A stretch of 25,293 nt of DNA from JAICNG01 sp035765135 (GTDB taxonomy: Bacteria; Gemmatimonadota; Gemmatimonadetes; Gemmatimonadales; Gemmatimonadaceae). A program made the position numbers and the translations under genes. The stretch covers positions 1 through 25,293 of the forward strand of contig DASTYE010000156.1 in the NCBI GenBank assembly GCA_035765135.1. The letters run 5' to 3'. Under the pieces are notes generated by a model. That model saw only the letters and a list, made by a program, of their open reading frames with translations. It ran no database searches and was not told where the DNA came from. Below, piece after piece: positions 16,564 to 24,207 of this stretch. Every line of letters starts with the position of its first letter. Positions within the stretch are counted from its first letter, which is position 1.

Positions 16564-17580
16564 TCAGAGGCCGATACGTACCCCGAGAGAACCGTATACG
16601 CGATTCGCGTCCGCTTGCGTGTCGAAGTTATTGTACGTTGGAATCTTCCCGCCCGATACCGCACCGACGGTGGCCACGAGCTTCGCCAGGCCGAGGTTCG
16701 TGCTGAGGTCGAGGAAGACGTTGGTGCGCGTCACGTCGAAGGTATACGCGACCGGACCGCCCTGATAGCTGGCCAGCGGCTCGTTCACCGAGTAGTACGC
16801 TTCGGCCGCGGCCTCGTACCGATCCTGTCCGACGCCGAGCGCGAGCCCGAACGTCACCAGCGACTTGCTGGCGACGATGCGCCACGACGTCGTTCCGATG
16901 TCGAAATTCTGAAGGCGCGCCGTGTCGGCGTTCGTCAATGCGCTTCCTTCCCACGATGCGATCAGCGTCGTGCGCGGCAGATCGCGCTTCATGTAGGTGA
17001 CAGCGATGCCCGGGAGCACGAGCGATTCCTGAAGGACGCCCACGCGGGCGCCGTAGCCGATCTTGAACGACCCGTCGGGCGTCGTCAGCGACAACGGCTT
17101 GTGCTCGAGCTCTGGCAGGTAGGAGACATTCACGAGCACGTCGATCCCGAGGATGTTCGTCAGCGGCAGGGGAATGCCCTTGAACACGCCGAAGGCCGCG
17201 TCGACCACCGGGAGTCCAGCCCACTGCGCCTCGGTGACGTAGTTGCTCCGCTGCGCCGGGCCGTAGTTCACGCCGGCCGCGTCGATGTCGGGGAGGCTCG
17301 TGCGCATGCCGTTCGCACGCACGCTCAGCGCGAAATGCCCCAGCCCACCTAACGAGCCGCCCTGCCCGATCGTGGCGTTTCCGCCGGCGATCAGCATGCC
17401 GAGCTGCGGCGTCATGTAATTGAGGAGATCGAGCGCCTTCTGACAGGCGTCCTGTCCCTCGTTGCTGGCGCCGACGAGCGCCGGATCGGTGCACCGCGGG
17501 TCTATCTCGCTCTGCGCCATCGCCGCCGGCGCGATCAGGCAGGCGAGCGCGGCGCCCGCCACGAACGTACGTACCATCAT
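16564..17580 (-). CDS. Exported protein of unknown function, probable outer-membrane beta-barrel
   Basis: I do not recognise a named family for this 338-residue protein. It opens with a clear signal peptide (FVAGAALACLIAPAAMAQ, cleavage after AMA or AMAQ). A short segment with two cysteines (Cys34 and Cys49 region, DPRCTDPAL and GQDACQKAL) could form a disulfide. The rest alternates short hydrophobic/polar strands and glycine turns (GHFALSVRANGM, FKIGYGARVGVLQ, WRIVASKSLVTFGLALGVG, VYGSLGVRIGL), as in small outer-membrane barrels. The terminal residue is Leu rather than Phe. The ATG at 17580 has GGAG 7 nt upstream. It sits 10 nt after purM and 2 nt before ribD, an odd place for an envelope protein. 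A flavin- or nucleotide-related role would be speculation. Confidence 0.85.
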   Translation of the reverse strand: MMVRTFVAGAALACLIAPAAMAQSEIDPRCTDPALVGASNEGQDACQKALDLLNYMTPQLGMLIAGGNATIGQGGSLGGLGHFALSVRANGMRTSLPDIDAAGVNYGPAQRSNYVTEAQWAGLPVVDAAFGVFKGIPLPLTNILGIDVLVNVSYLPELEHKPLSLTTPDGSFKIGYGARVGVLQESLVLPGIAVTYMKRDLPRTTLIASWEGSALTNADTARLQNFDIGTTSWRIVASKSLVTFGLALGVGQDRYEAAAEAYYSVNEPLASYQGGPVAYTFDVTRTNVFLDLSTNLGLAKLVATVGAVSGGKIPTYNNFDTQADANRVYGSLGVRIGL

Positions 17581-17590
17581 CTGCGACTCC

Positions 17591-18616
17591 TTATTCGAGA
17601 ATCACGCTGCCACTCCCACGCACCACGCGACCGGTGAGCCATGCCTCGACTCCGGCCGCGCGGGCGCTCGACATCACCGCATCCGCGGACCGCGCATCGG
17701 TGATCACCACCATCCCCACACCCATGTTGAACGTGCGGAACATCTCTTCCCGCGACACGTCGCCGGCCCGTTGCAGCACAGTGAACTCGTGAGGCACGGT
17801 CCACGCCGACGTGTCGATGACCGCGTCACAGTCGTCGCGCAGCGCGCGTCGCACGTTGCCTGGCAGTCCGCCACCGGTGATGTGCGCCATGGCGTGCGTG
17901 GCATCGAGCACCGTCGTCAGCGACCGGAGATACGAGCGATGCACCTTGAGCAGCACGTCGGCAACGGTCCCCTGCCCGCCCGGGAACGGATCCGTCGCCT
18001 GGAGCTTCAACCGTTGTGAGACGAGCAGGCGGGCGAGCGAGTACCCGTTCGTGTGAAGCCCGTTGCTCGCCAGCCCCACGAGCACGTCCCCGTCTCGTAC
18101 CCGCTCGGGGCCGAGGATGTGCCCTTCGTCCACATATCCGACGATGAACCCCGCGAGATCGTAATCGGGGGGCGTATAGACCCCGGGCATCTCCGCGGTC
18201 TCACCGCCGAGGAGGGCGCAGCCGTTCTCCCGGCACCCGGCCGCCACGCCGCGAACGACGGCCTCGGCCACATCGGGCTCGAGCTTCCCGAAGGCGACGT
18301 AGTCGAGGAAAAAGAGTGGCCGCGCGCCCTGCACGAGCACGTCATTCACGCAATGGTTGACGAGGTCGTGACCGATCGTGTCGTGCCGCCGCGCCTCGAT
18401 CGCGAGCTTGATCTTGGTGCCCACCCCGTCGGCGCTGGCGACCAGCACCGGTGAGGAGACGTCGGTCGGAACGCGAAACATGCCGCCGAAGCCGCCGAAG
18501 CCGCCGCGCGTTCCGGCGGTGAACGTCGACTCGACCAGCGTCCGAATCCTGTCCTTGGTGCGATCGGATGTCTCGATGTCGACGCCGGCCGCGGTGTAGT
18601 CGAGCGGGCCGGTCAC
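17591..18616 (-). CDS. purM: Phosphoribosylformylglycinamidine cyclo-ligase (AIR synthetase)
   Basis: PurM closes the imidazole ring in purine synthesis, making AIR from FGAM with ATP. The 341 residues begin LDYTAAGVDIETSDRTKDRI and show the ATP/substrate motifs VASADGVGTKIKLAIE, VNDVLVQGARPLFFLDY, LLGGETAEMPGVY and the late HITGGGLPGNVRRALRDDCD. The glycine-rich run GTRGGFGGFGGMFRVP near residue 37 is in the usual place for the family's GxFGG segment. The GTG start overlaps the PfkB-type kinase stop by 4 nt (GTGA). All hallmark motifs are intact. Confidence 0.97.
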   Translation of the reverse strand: MTGPLDYTAAGVDIETSDRTKDRIRTLVESTFTAGTRGGFGGFGGMFRVPTDVSSPVLVASADGVGTKIKLAIEARRHDTIGHDLVNHCVNDVLVQGARPLFFLDYVAFGKLEPDVAEAVVRGVAAGCRENGCALLGGETAEMPGVYTPPDYDLAGFIVGYVDEGHILGPERVRDGDVLVGLASNGLHTNGYSLARLLVSQRLKLQATDPFPGGQGTVADVLLKVHRSYLRSLTTVLDATHAMAHITGGGLPGNVRRALRDDCDAVIDTSAWTVPHEFTVLQRAGDVSREEMFRTFNMGVGMVVITDARSADAVMSSARAAGVEAWLTGRVVRGSGSVILE

Positions 18617-19530
18617 GAGAGCATGTCCTCCTCGAAGGAAACCAGGCGGTAGAACTCTCGCACGCGCTCGCGAATTTCCGCGCGGGAGATTTCCTGAAAG
18701 CGCTGAATCGAGAATCGCTCGACGGCGAACGACCCCATCGCGGATCCATAGACGACGGCGCGCTTGAGACTCGGCTCACTGAGGTCTCCGGTGCGAGCGA
18801 GGTAGCCCATGAAGCCCCCGGCGAAAGAATCGCCAGCGCCGGTAGGGTCGAAGACATCTTCGAGGGGATATGCGGGGGCGAAGAACACGGTCTGCTCCGT
18901 GAACATGAACGCACCGTGCTCGCCCTTCTTGATGATGACGTGCCTCGGGCCACGCTCGAGAATCCAGCGAGCGGCGCGCACGAGATTGGCCTTCTCGGTG
19001 AGCTGTCGCGCCTCCCCATCGTTCAGGGTGATGAGATCGACTCGCGAGAGCAGCTCCAGCAGCTCTGGTCTCCGGCTCTCGATCCAGAAGTTCATCGTGT
19101 CACACGCAACGAGCCGCGGCTTGTGGACCTGGTCAAGCACTTCCAGCTGCAGTCGCGGATCGATGTTCGCCAGAAACACGAACGGCGCCTCGCGAAACTG
19201 CTCCGGTATCTTCGGCCGGAAGTGGGAAAAGACGCCGAGGTGCGTCTCGAGCGTCTCGGCGGAGTTGAGATCGTGGCGATAGCGTCCGCGCCAGCGGAAC
19301 GACGCGCCGTCGGCCCGCTCGAGCCCGGCGAGGTCGACGCCGCGCTTCGCCAGTGATTCCAGCTCGTGAATCGGATAGTCGTTGCCGACGACGCCGACGA
19401 GCTGCACCGGTGTCAGATGGCTGGCCGCGGCCGCGAAGAAGTTGGCGGAGCCACCGAGGACGTTGTCCGCTTTGCCGAAGGGCGTTTCGACGGAGTCGAG
19501 CGCGACGGAGCCGACGACGAGGACGGTCAT
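18613..19530 (-). CDS. PfkB/ribokinase-family sugar kinase
   Basis: This is a 305-residue carbohydrate or nucleoside kinase of the PfkB fold. It begins TVLVVGSVALDSVETPFGKA with the GGSANFFAAAASHL glycine motif near residues 26-39. It ends with the PfkB signature FDPTGAGDSFAGGFMGYLAR, including the catalytic base Asp234. LITLNDGEARQLTEKANLVR (166-185) is also typical. The substrate is not readable from sequence; adenosine, ribose or a modified nucleoside is possible given purM next door, but that is inference. The ATG at 19530 has no Shine-Dalgarno; a long inverted repeat begins 6 nt upstream. It overlaps purM by 4 nt, so the two are co-translated. Confidence 0.93.
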   Translation of the reverse strand: MTVLVVGSVALDSVETPFGKADNVLGGSANFFAAAASHLTPVQLVGVVGNDYPIHELESLAKRGVDLAGLERADGASFRWRGRYRHDLNSAETLETHLGVFSHFRPKIPEQFREAPFVFLANIDPRLQLEVLDQVHKPRLVACDTMNFWIESRRPELLELLSRVDLITLNDGEARQLTEKANLVRAARWILERGPRHVIIKKGEHGAFMFTEQTVFFAPAYPLEDVFDPTGAGDSFAGGFMGYLARTGDLSEPSLKRAVVYGSAMGSFAVERFSIQRFQEISRAEIRERVREFYRLVSFEEDMLS

Positions 19531-19536
19531 TTGCCA

Positions 19537-19683
19537 GGGGTCAGGAGTCAGGGGTCAGGGGTCAGGGGGTGTCAGGTGCGGGGGTGCAGGAGAGAACGGC
19601 ACAAAGGCTTAGGTGCCGGGTCGTCCTCCCCTGGCACCTTCGACCTGACACCCCCTGACTCCTGATTCCTGACTCCTGACTCC
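19537..19683. repeat. Long imperfect inverted repeat with 7-nt tandem units (element B), between argS and the PfkB-type kinase gene
   Basis: Arms at 19537-19577 and 19643-19683 are 41 nt each with 37 matching pairs. They are built from the 7-nt unit GTCAGGA/GTCAGGG and the shared GGGGGTGTCAGGT end. All four mismatches are G against A when the arms are aligned in the same orientation. The 65-nt loop contains a nested inverted repeat, AGGTGCC at 19611-19617 with GGCACCT at 19633-19639. The element starts 2 nt after the argS stop and ends 6 nt before the kinase ATG. Confidence 0.92.
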
Positions 19684-19685
19684 AT

Positions 19686-21365
19686 CTACATGCGCTCCGG
19701 CGCGGTGATGCCGAGAATCGACAGCCCGTTCCGAAGGACGATCTGTGCCGCGCGCGCCAGCACGAGGCGCGCGTTCATGATCGGCGCCGGCTCGTTGAGC
19801 ACGTGGTGCTTGTGGTACCACAGGTGCGTGACGCCGGCCGTGTCGTGCAGATAGGCCGCGATGCGGTGTGGCTCGAGCGCCTGGGCCGCACCCGACACAA
19901 CCGCCGGGAAGTCGAGCAGGCGCTTGATCAGCTCCTGCTCCTCCGGCTCGACGAGCGTATCGAGCGGCGTCTGCGCATCGATGCTTGCCGGATCAATACC
20001 GCCGACCCGGAAAATCCCCGAGAGGCGCGCGTGCGCCATCTGGATGTAATAGACCGGGTTCTCCTCCGACTGCGTGCGCGCGAGATCGACATCGAAGACG
20101 AGCTGCGAATCGCCCCGCCGCATCAAGAAGAAGTAGCGCACGGCGTCTCGCCCAACCCAGTCCACGAGATCGCGCACCGTCACGTAGCTGCCGGCGCGCT
20201 TCGAGATCTTCACTTCATCGCCGGCCCGCATCACCGTGACCATCTGGTGCAGCACGTACTCGGGGTATCCCTGCGGAATCTCGCGGTCGAGCGCCTGCAG
20301 CCCGGCGCGCACGCGCGTGACGGTGCTGTGATGGTCAGCGCCCTGGACGTTGATCGCCCGGTGATAGCCACGATCCCACTTCGTCACGTGATAGGCGACG
20401 TCGGGGACGAAGTACGTGTAGGTGCCGTCGCGTTTGCGCATCACGCGATCCTTGTCGTCCGAAAATTCGGTGGTGCGCAGCCAGAGGGCGCCTTCGTGCT
20501 CGTACGTGTGCCCGGCCGCCGCCAGTGCGCGAACGGTCGTGTCGACGCGCCCTTCCGTGTAGAGAGACGACTCGAGGAAATACGTATCGAATCGCACGCC
20601 GAAAGCCTGCAGGTCGCGATCCTGTTCGGCGCGCAGCTCGGCGACCGCAAAGCGGCGAATCTCCTCGAAGAGCGCGCCACCGGGATTGAGATCGCCGCTC
20701 GAGAGCACCGCTCGCGGATTGCCGCCGCGCGCGGCAACGAACCGCTCCGCGATCTCGCGGATGTACTCGCCGTGGTATCCGCCCTCGGGAATCGACAGGG
20801 ACTCCCCCGCCATCTCGCGTATCCTGGCGATGACCGACAACGCGAGGTTGGTGATCTGCGCGCCAGCGTCGTTGTAGTAGAACTCGCGCGAAACCTTCCA
20901 GCCCGTGACCTCGAGCAGCGAGGCGATCGCGTCGCCTAACGCCGCCTGACGGCCATGGCCGACGTGAAGCGGCCCGGTGGGGTTGGCCGAGACGAACTCG
21001 ACGTTGACCTCGCGTCCGGCGCCCTCTTTCGAGTGACCGTAGCTGTCGCCCGCCTGAAGGATCGTCGTCAGCCCGCGCGCGGTGTGCCCCGGGTCGAGGC
21101 GGAAGTTGATGAAGCCCGGGCCGGCGATCTCGATCCGCGCGACCCCGCACGCTTCGAGATCGAGACGCTCGACGAGCTGCTCGGCGATTTCCCGCGGCTT
21201 GCGACGCAGCGGCCGGGCGAGCGTCATCGCGAGGTTCGTCGCCCACTCGCCGTGCGCGGGATCACGCGGTCGCTCGAGCGTCGGGTCGATCTCCTCCGGC
21301 GCGCCCAGATCGCGTGCCGCGCGCACCAGCTCGGCACGAATGCAGTCCGGGGTGGCCCTCGTCAT
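19686..21365 (-). CDS. argS: Arginyl-tRNA synthetase
   Basis: This class I synthetase charges tRNA-Arg. The 559-residue length fits. An N-terminal additional domain (DPAHGEWATNLAMTLA, 35-50) leads to VEFVSANPTGPLHVGHGRQA (122-141) with the HIGH signature as HVGH at 134-137. KISKR (386-390) stands in place of KMSKS, as is common in this family. RDGTYTYFVPDVAYHVTKWD (312-331) and the C-terminal anticodon-binding domain beginning near LVEPEEQELIKRLLDFPAVV are also clear. The ATG overlaps the FmdB-type stop by 4 nt (ATGA). Immediately after its stop comes inverted-repeat element B. Confidence 0.98.
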   Translation of the reverse strand: MTRATPDCIRAELVRAARDLGAPEEIDPTLERPRDPAHGEWATNLAMTLARPLRRKPREIAEQLVERLDLEACGVARIEIAGPGFINFRLDPGHTARGLTTILQAGDSYGHSKEGAGREVNVEFVSANPTGPLHVGHGRQAALGDAIASLLEVTGWKVSREFYYNDAGAQITNLALSVIARIREMAGESLSIPEGGYHGEYIREIAERFVAARGGNPRAVLSSGDLNPGGALFEEIRRFAVAELRAEQDRDLQAFGVRFDTYFLESSLYTEGRVDTTVRALAAAGHTYEHEGALWLRTTEFSDDKDRVMRKRDGTYTYFVPDVAYHVTKWDRGYHRAINVQGADHHSTVTRVRAGLQALDREIPQGYPEYVLHQMVTVMRAGDEVKISKRAGSYVTVRDLVDWVGRDAVRYFFLMRRGDSQLVFDVDLARTQSEENPVYYIQMAHARLSGIFRVGGIDPASIDAQTPLDTLVEPEEQELIKRLLDFPAVVSGAAQALEPHRIAAYLHDTAGVTHLWYHKHHVLNEPAPIMNARLVLARAAQIVLRNGLSILGITAPERM

Positions 21366-21709
21366 TCTGTGCCGGCGCTGCCTGGCGAGGAGGGCTTCGA
21401 CCCGGAGGTGTCTCCCTTCTTCTCCGTTTTCTTCGCGGAATCCCCGCCGCTCGATGCGCCGCCCTCAGCGGAGCTCGAGCCGGAAGCCTCCTGCTTCGGC
21501 GGCGCGCCCTGCGGCTTCTTGCCGTCCTTCCCGTAGTCGGTGATGTAGAAGCCCGAACCTTTGAAGACGAGTCCCGCTCCGCCCGAGACCTTCCGGAGGG
21601 CGATCGCCCCACATTCCGGACACGGCACCTCCATCGGCGCGTCGCTGATCTTGCGGAAAAAGCGCTCGAACTCGTGGCGGGACGGGCAAACGAAATCGTA
21701 AGTTGGCAT
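21362..21709 (-). CDS. FmdB-type zinc-ribbon protein with a disordered tail
   Basis: This is a small 115-residue protein of the FmdB/CxxC_CXXC_SSSS family of putative regulators. Residues 1-35 are MPTYDFVCPSRHEFERFF followed by the second knuckle VPCPECGAI. The first knuckle has only one cysteine (CPSRH) where most relatives have CxxCG, so metal binding may use His12 or be lost. The family's GLVFKGSGFYITDYGK segment is present. From residue 65 the tail is Lys/Ser/Gly/Glu-rich and probably disordered. The ATG overlap with argS suggests coupling. Its biochemical role is unknown. Confidence 0.9.
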   Translation of the reverse strand: MPTYDFVCPSRHEFERFFRKISDAPMEVPCPECGAIALRKVSGGAGLVFKGSGFYITDYGKDGKKPQGAPPKQEASGSSSAEGGASSGGDSAKKTEKKGDTSGSKPSSPGSAGTE

Positions 21710-21755
21710 TCCGATGACACTTAGGAGGGGGGCACGTCACTGAAAGCTACGCGCC

Positions 21756-21782
21756 GCCGCGAGGCCGTTCAAGCCGCGCGGC
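21756..21782 (-). terminator. Possible GC-rich hairpin after the TerC-family gene
   Basis: Bases 21756-21761 (GCCGCG) pair with 21777-21782 (CGCGGC), and three more pairs follow inside after one mismatch, around a 7-nt loop. It lies 17-43 nt downstream of the TerC-family stop. No U-run follows on the minus strand, so the termination role is weakly supported. The 90-nt gap shows nothing else I can name. Confidence 0.25.
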
Positions 21783-21799
21783 AGCGATCCGTCATCCAG

Positions 21800-22537
21800 T
21801 CACTCGACGGACTTATGCAGCTTCACCGGCTCCGTGACCCTCGTTCTCGCCTTGATGTTCAACATCTCGACGGCGATGGAGAAGAACATCGCGAAGTACG
21901 TGTAGCCCTTTGGAATATGAACGCCGGTCGCCTCGGCAACGAGGTTCACGCCGATGACGACGAGGAACGACAGCGCCAGCATCTTGATCGCGGGGTGCCG
22001 GTCCACGAACCGGGAGATGACGCCGGCAGCGGCGAGCATGATGCCCAGGGCGATGATGTTCGCGCCAATCATGATGCTGACCTGATCGACCATCCCGACC
22101 GCCGTGATGACCGAGTCGAGCGAGAAGACGATGTCGATCAACATGATCTGCACGACGACGCGTGGAAGCGATGCCTTCAGCCTGGCCGTCTTGTGCCCCT
22201 CTTCGCCCTCGAGCTTGTCGTGGATCTCGTGCGTCGCCTTTCCGATGAGGAATAATCCGCCAAGAAGGAGGATGAGGTCGCGACCCGATACGCCGTGACC
22301 GAATACCTCGAACAGGGGCTTCGTCAGTCGGACAATCCACGCGATCGCCAGGAGAAGCAGGATTCGCGTGACGAAGGCGCCCACCAATCCAAGGCGCCGC
22401 GCCTTGGGCTGTTCCTCCGGCGGGAGCTTTCCGGAGAGGATCGTGATGAAGATGATGTTGTCGATCCCCAGGACGATCTCGAGCAGCGTGAGCGTGAGCA
22501 GCCCGAGCCAGGCATTCGGGTCGGAGAACCAGTCCAT
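21800..22537 (-). CDS. TerC-family integral membrane protein
   Basis: This is a 245-residue, multi-spanning inner-membrane protein of the TerC family, whose members are linked to tellurite resistance and, in several bacteria, to metal (manganese) export. The two family aspartate motifs are present: LLEIVLGIDNIIFITILSGK with Asp26, and LIDIVFSLDSVITAVGMVD with Asp141. About seven hydrophobic helices are visible, with a charged cytoplasmic loop HDKLEGEEGHKTARLK between them. The substrate is not readable. The ATG at 22537 has no Shine-Dalgarno, and a tandem-repeat tract begins a few bases upstream. Confidence 0.95.
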   Translation of the reverse strand: MDWFSDPNAWLGLLTLTLLEIVLGIDNIIFITILSGKLPPEEQPKARRLGLVGAFVTRILLLLAIAWIVRLTKPLFEVFGHGVSGRDLILLLGGLFLIGKATHEIHDKLEGEEGHKTARLKASLPRVVVQIMLIDIVFSLDSVITAVGMVDQVSIMIGANIIALGIMLAAAGVISRFVDRHPAIKMLALSFLVVIGVNLVAEATGVHIPKGYTYFAMFFSIAVEMLNIKARTRVTEPVKLHKSVE

Positions 22538-22543
22538 GTCAGT

Positions 22544-22595
22544 GCGAGGGGAGCGAGGGGATCAAGGGATCGAAGGGATCGAAGGGGCGAAGGGT
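22544..22595. repeat. Degenerate 8-9-nt tandem repeats (element D), between the mutase and TerC-family genes
   Basis: Two copies of GCGAGGGGA (22544-22561) are followed by TCAAGGGA, TCGAAGGGA, TCGAAGGGG and CGAAGGGT. There is no complementary second arm. The tract is bracketed by near-identical sequences, GTCAGTGCGAG at 22538-22548 and GTCAGAGTGCGAG at 22594-22606. It fills the gap of 77 nt between the mutase stop and the TerC-family start. Confidence 0.8.
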
Positions 22596-22614
22596 CAGAG
22601 TGCGAGCGCCCGCA

Positions 22615-24201
22615 TCATGTTGGCTTGTGTTCGCCCCACGACGCTCGCAAGGCGTCGGCGATTTCGCCGACGGAAGCGCGCGCGCGAACGGCGTCGATGA
22701 TCATCGGCATGAGCAGCGTATTCCGCCCGCTCGTCGATGCGAACGCGTGCGCCCCACTGCGCAGAGTGGCAAGCGCGGTTTCGACGGATGCCCGATCGCG
22801 CCGCGCGCGTACCGCTCGCACGCGCTCGATCTGCCCGCGCTCGAGCGCCGAATAGTCCGGGATCGAAATCGACGGAGGCTCCTTGCTATCGCTGAATCGG
22901 TTGACGCCGACGATCACCGCCTCGCCACGCTCCACACGCAACTGATGCTCGTACGCGCTGCGGGCGATCTCCTCCTGCATGAAGCCGGCCGCGATCGCCC
23001 GCGCCGCGCCGCCGAGCGCATCGACGCGGGCGAGAAGGGCCATCGCCTCGCGCTCGAGCGTGGTCGTGAGCTGCTCGACGTAATAGCTCCCCGCCAACGG
23101 ATCGGCGGTCGCCGCGACACCGCTCTCGTGACCGAGAATCTGCTGGGTGCGCAAGGCGAGCGTGGCCGCCTCCTCCGTCGGAAGGGCGAGCGCTTCGTCG
23201 TATCCGTTGGTGTGCAGCGACTGCGTTCCGCCGAGGACAGCCGACAGCGCCTGGACCGCGACTCGCACGACGTTGTTCAGTGGCTGCTGCGCGGTGAGCG
23301 TGACGCCGCCGGTCTGCGTGTGAAAGCGCAAGCGTGCGCTCGCGTCACCGGCACCGAAACGCTCACGCATGAGTCGCGCGTACATGCGCCGCGCGGCACG
23401 AAACTTCGCGACTTCCTCGAACAGGTCGTTATGCGCTGCGTAAAAGAACGAGAGGCGTGGAGCGAAGTCATCGATCGGGAGCCCCGCCGCGATCGCTCCC
23501 GACACGTATTCGAGCGTATTCGCGAAAGTGAAGGCGAGCTCCTGGATCGCCGTCGCGCCTGCCTCACGAATGTGATAGCCGGAGATCGAGATCGGATTCC
23601 AGCTCGGCACCTCGGCAGCGCAGAAGCGAAACAGCTCCGTCACCAGCGCGAGACTCGGCGCCGGTGGATAGATGTAAGTCCCTCGCGCGACGTACTCCTT
23701 GAGAATGTCGTTCTGAACGGTGCCGCTCAACGCCGCCCTTGTCGTTCCGCGCTCCTCGGCCACCACGATGTACATCGCGAGCAGCGTGGAGGCGGTGGCG
23801 TTGATCGTCATCGATGTCGAAACCCGGTCGAGCGGTATGGCCTCGAAGAGCGCGTGCATGTCCTCCACGGTGTCGATGGCGACGCCGACGCGACCGACCT
23901 CACCCTGCGCGCGAGGGGCATCGGAATCGATGCCCATTTGAGTCGGAAGATCGAAGGCGACCGAGAGGCCCGTCTGCCCGGCATCCAGCAGGTGACGAAA
24001 TCGCCGATTCGTCTCCTGCGCCGTGCCGAATCCCGCGTACTGCCGCATCGTCCAGAGGCGGCCGCGGTACATGGTCGGCTGTACGCCGCGTGTGAACGGG
24101 AACTGCCCGGGATCGCCGAGGTCGCGCGCGTAGTCAACGCCCGCATCGCGATAGACGGGGGCGATCTCGATGCCGGAGGGCGTACGGCGAGGGGAGGTCA
24201 T
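22615..24201 (-). CDS. Methylmalonyl-CoA mutase large (catalytic) subunit, without B12-binding domain
   Basis: This is the TIM-barrel substrate subunit of an adenosylcobalamin-dependent acyl-CoA mutase, which interconverts succinyl-CoA and methylmalonyl-CoA in its best-known form. The 528 residues include TMRQYAGFGTAQETNRRFRH with Tyr55. Tyr here favours methylmalonyl-CoA over the Phe of isobutyryl-CoA mutase. Further motifs are GLSVAFDLPTQMGIDSD (78-94), SGTVQNDILKEY (159-170), ISISGYHIREAGA with the active-site His210, and NGYDEALALPTEEA in the C-terminal part. The protein stops before any DxHxxG cobalamin-binding domain, so a separate small subunit must be encoded elsewhere. The ATG lies 6 nt after the arm of inverted-repeat element C and has no Shine-Dalgarno. 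Confidence 0.95.
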   Translation of the reverse strand: MTSPRRTPSGIEIAPVYRDAGVDYARDLGDPGQFPFTRGVQPTMYRGRLWTMRQYAGFGTAQETNRRFRHLLDAGQTGLSVAFDLPTQMGIDSDAPRAQGEVGRVGVAIDTVEDMHALFEAIPLDRVSTSMTINATASTLLAMYIVVAEERGTTRAALSGTVQNDILKEYVARGTYIYPPAPSLALVTELFRFCAAEVPSWNPISISGYHIREAGATAIQELAFTFANTLEYVSGAIAAGLPIDDFAPRLSFFYAAHNDLFEEVAKFRAARRMYARLMRERFGAGDASARLRFHTQTGGVTLTAQQPLNNVVRVAVQALSAVLGGTQSLHTNGYDEALALPTEEAATLALRTQQILGHESGVAATADPLAGSYYVEQLTTTLEREAMALLARVDALGGAARAIAAGFMQEEIARSAYEHQLRVERGEAVIVGVNRFSDSKEPPSISIPDYSALERGQIERVRAVRARRDRASVETALATLRSGAHAFASTSGRNTLLMPMIIDAVRARASVGEIADALRASWGEHKPT

Positions 24202-24207
24202 TCGCGA

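Noticed and set aside
16555..16620. FMN riboswitch in front of ribD
   Set aside because: The gap before ribD is 2 nt and the preceding sequence is the coding end of the exported-protein gene. No RFN motifs are visible.
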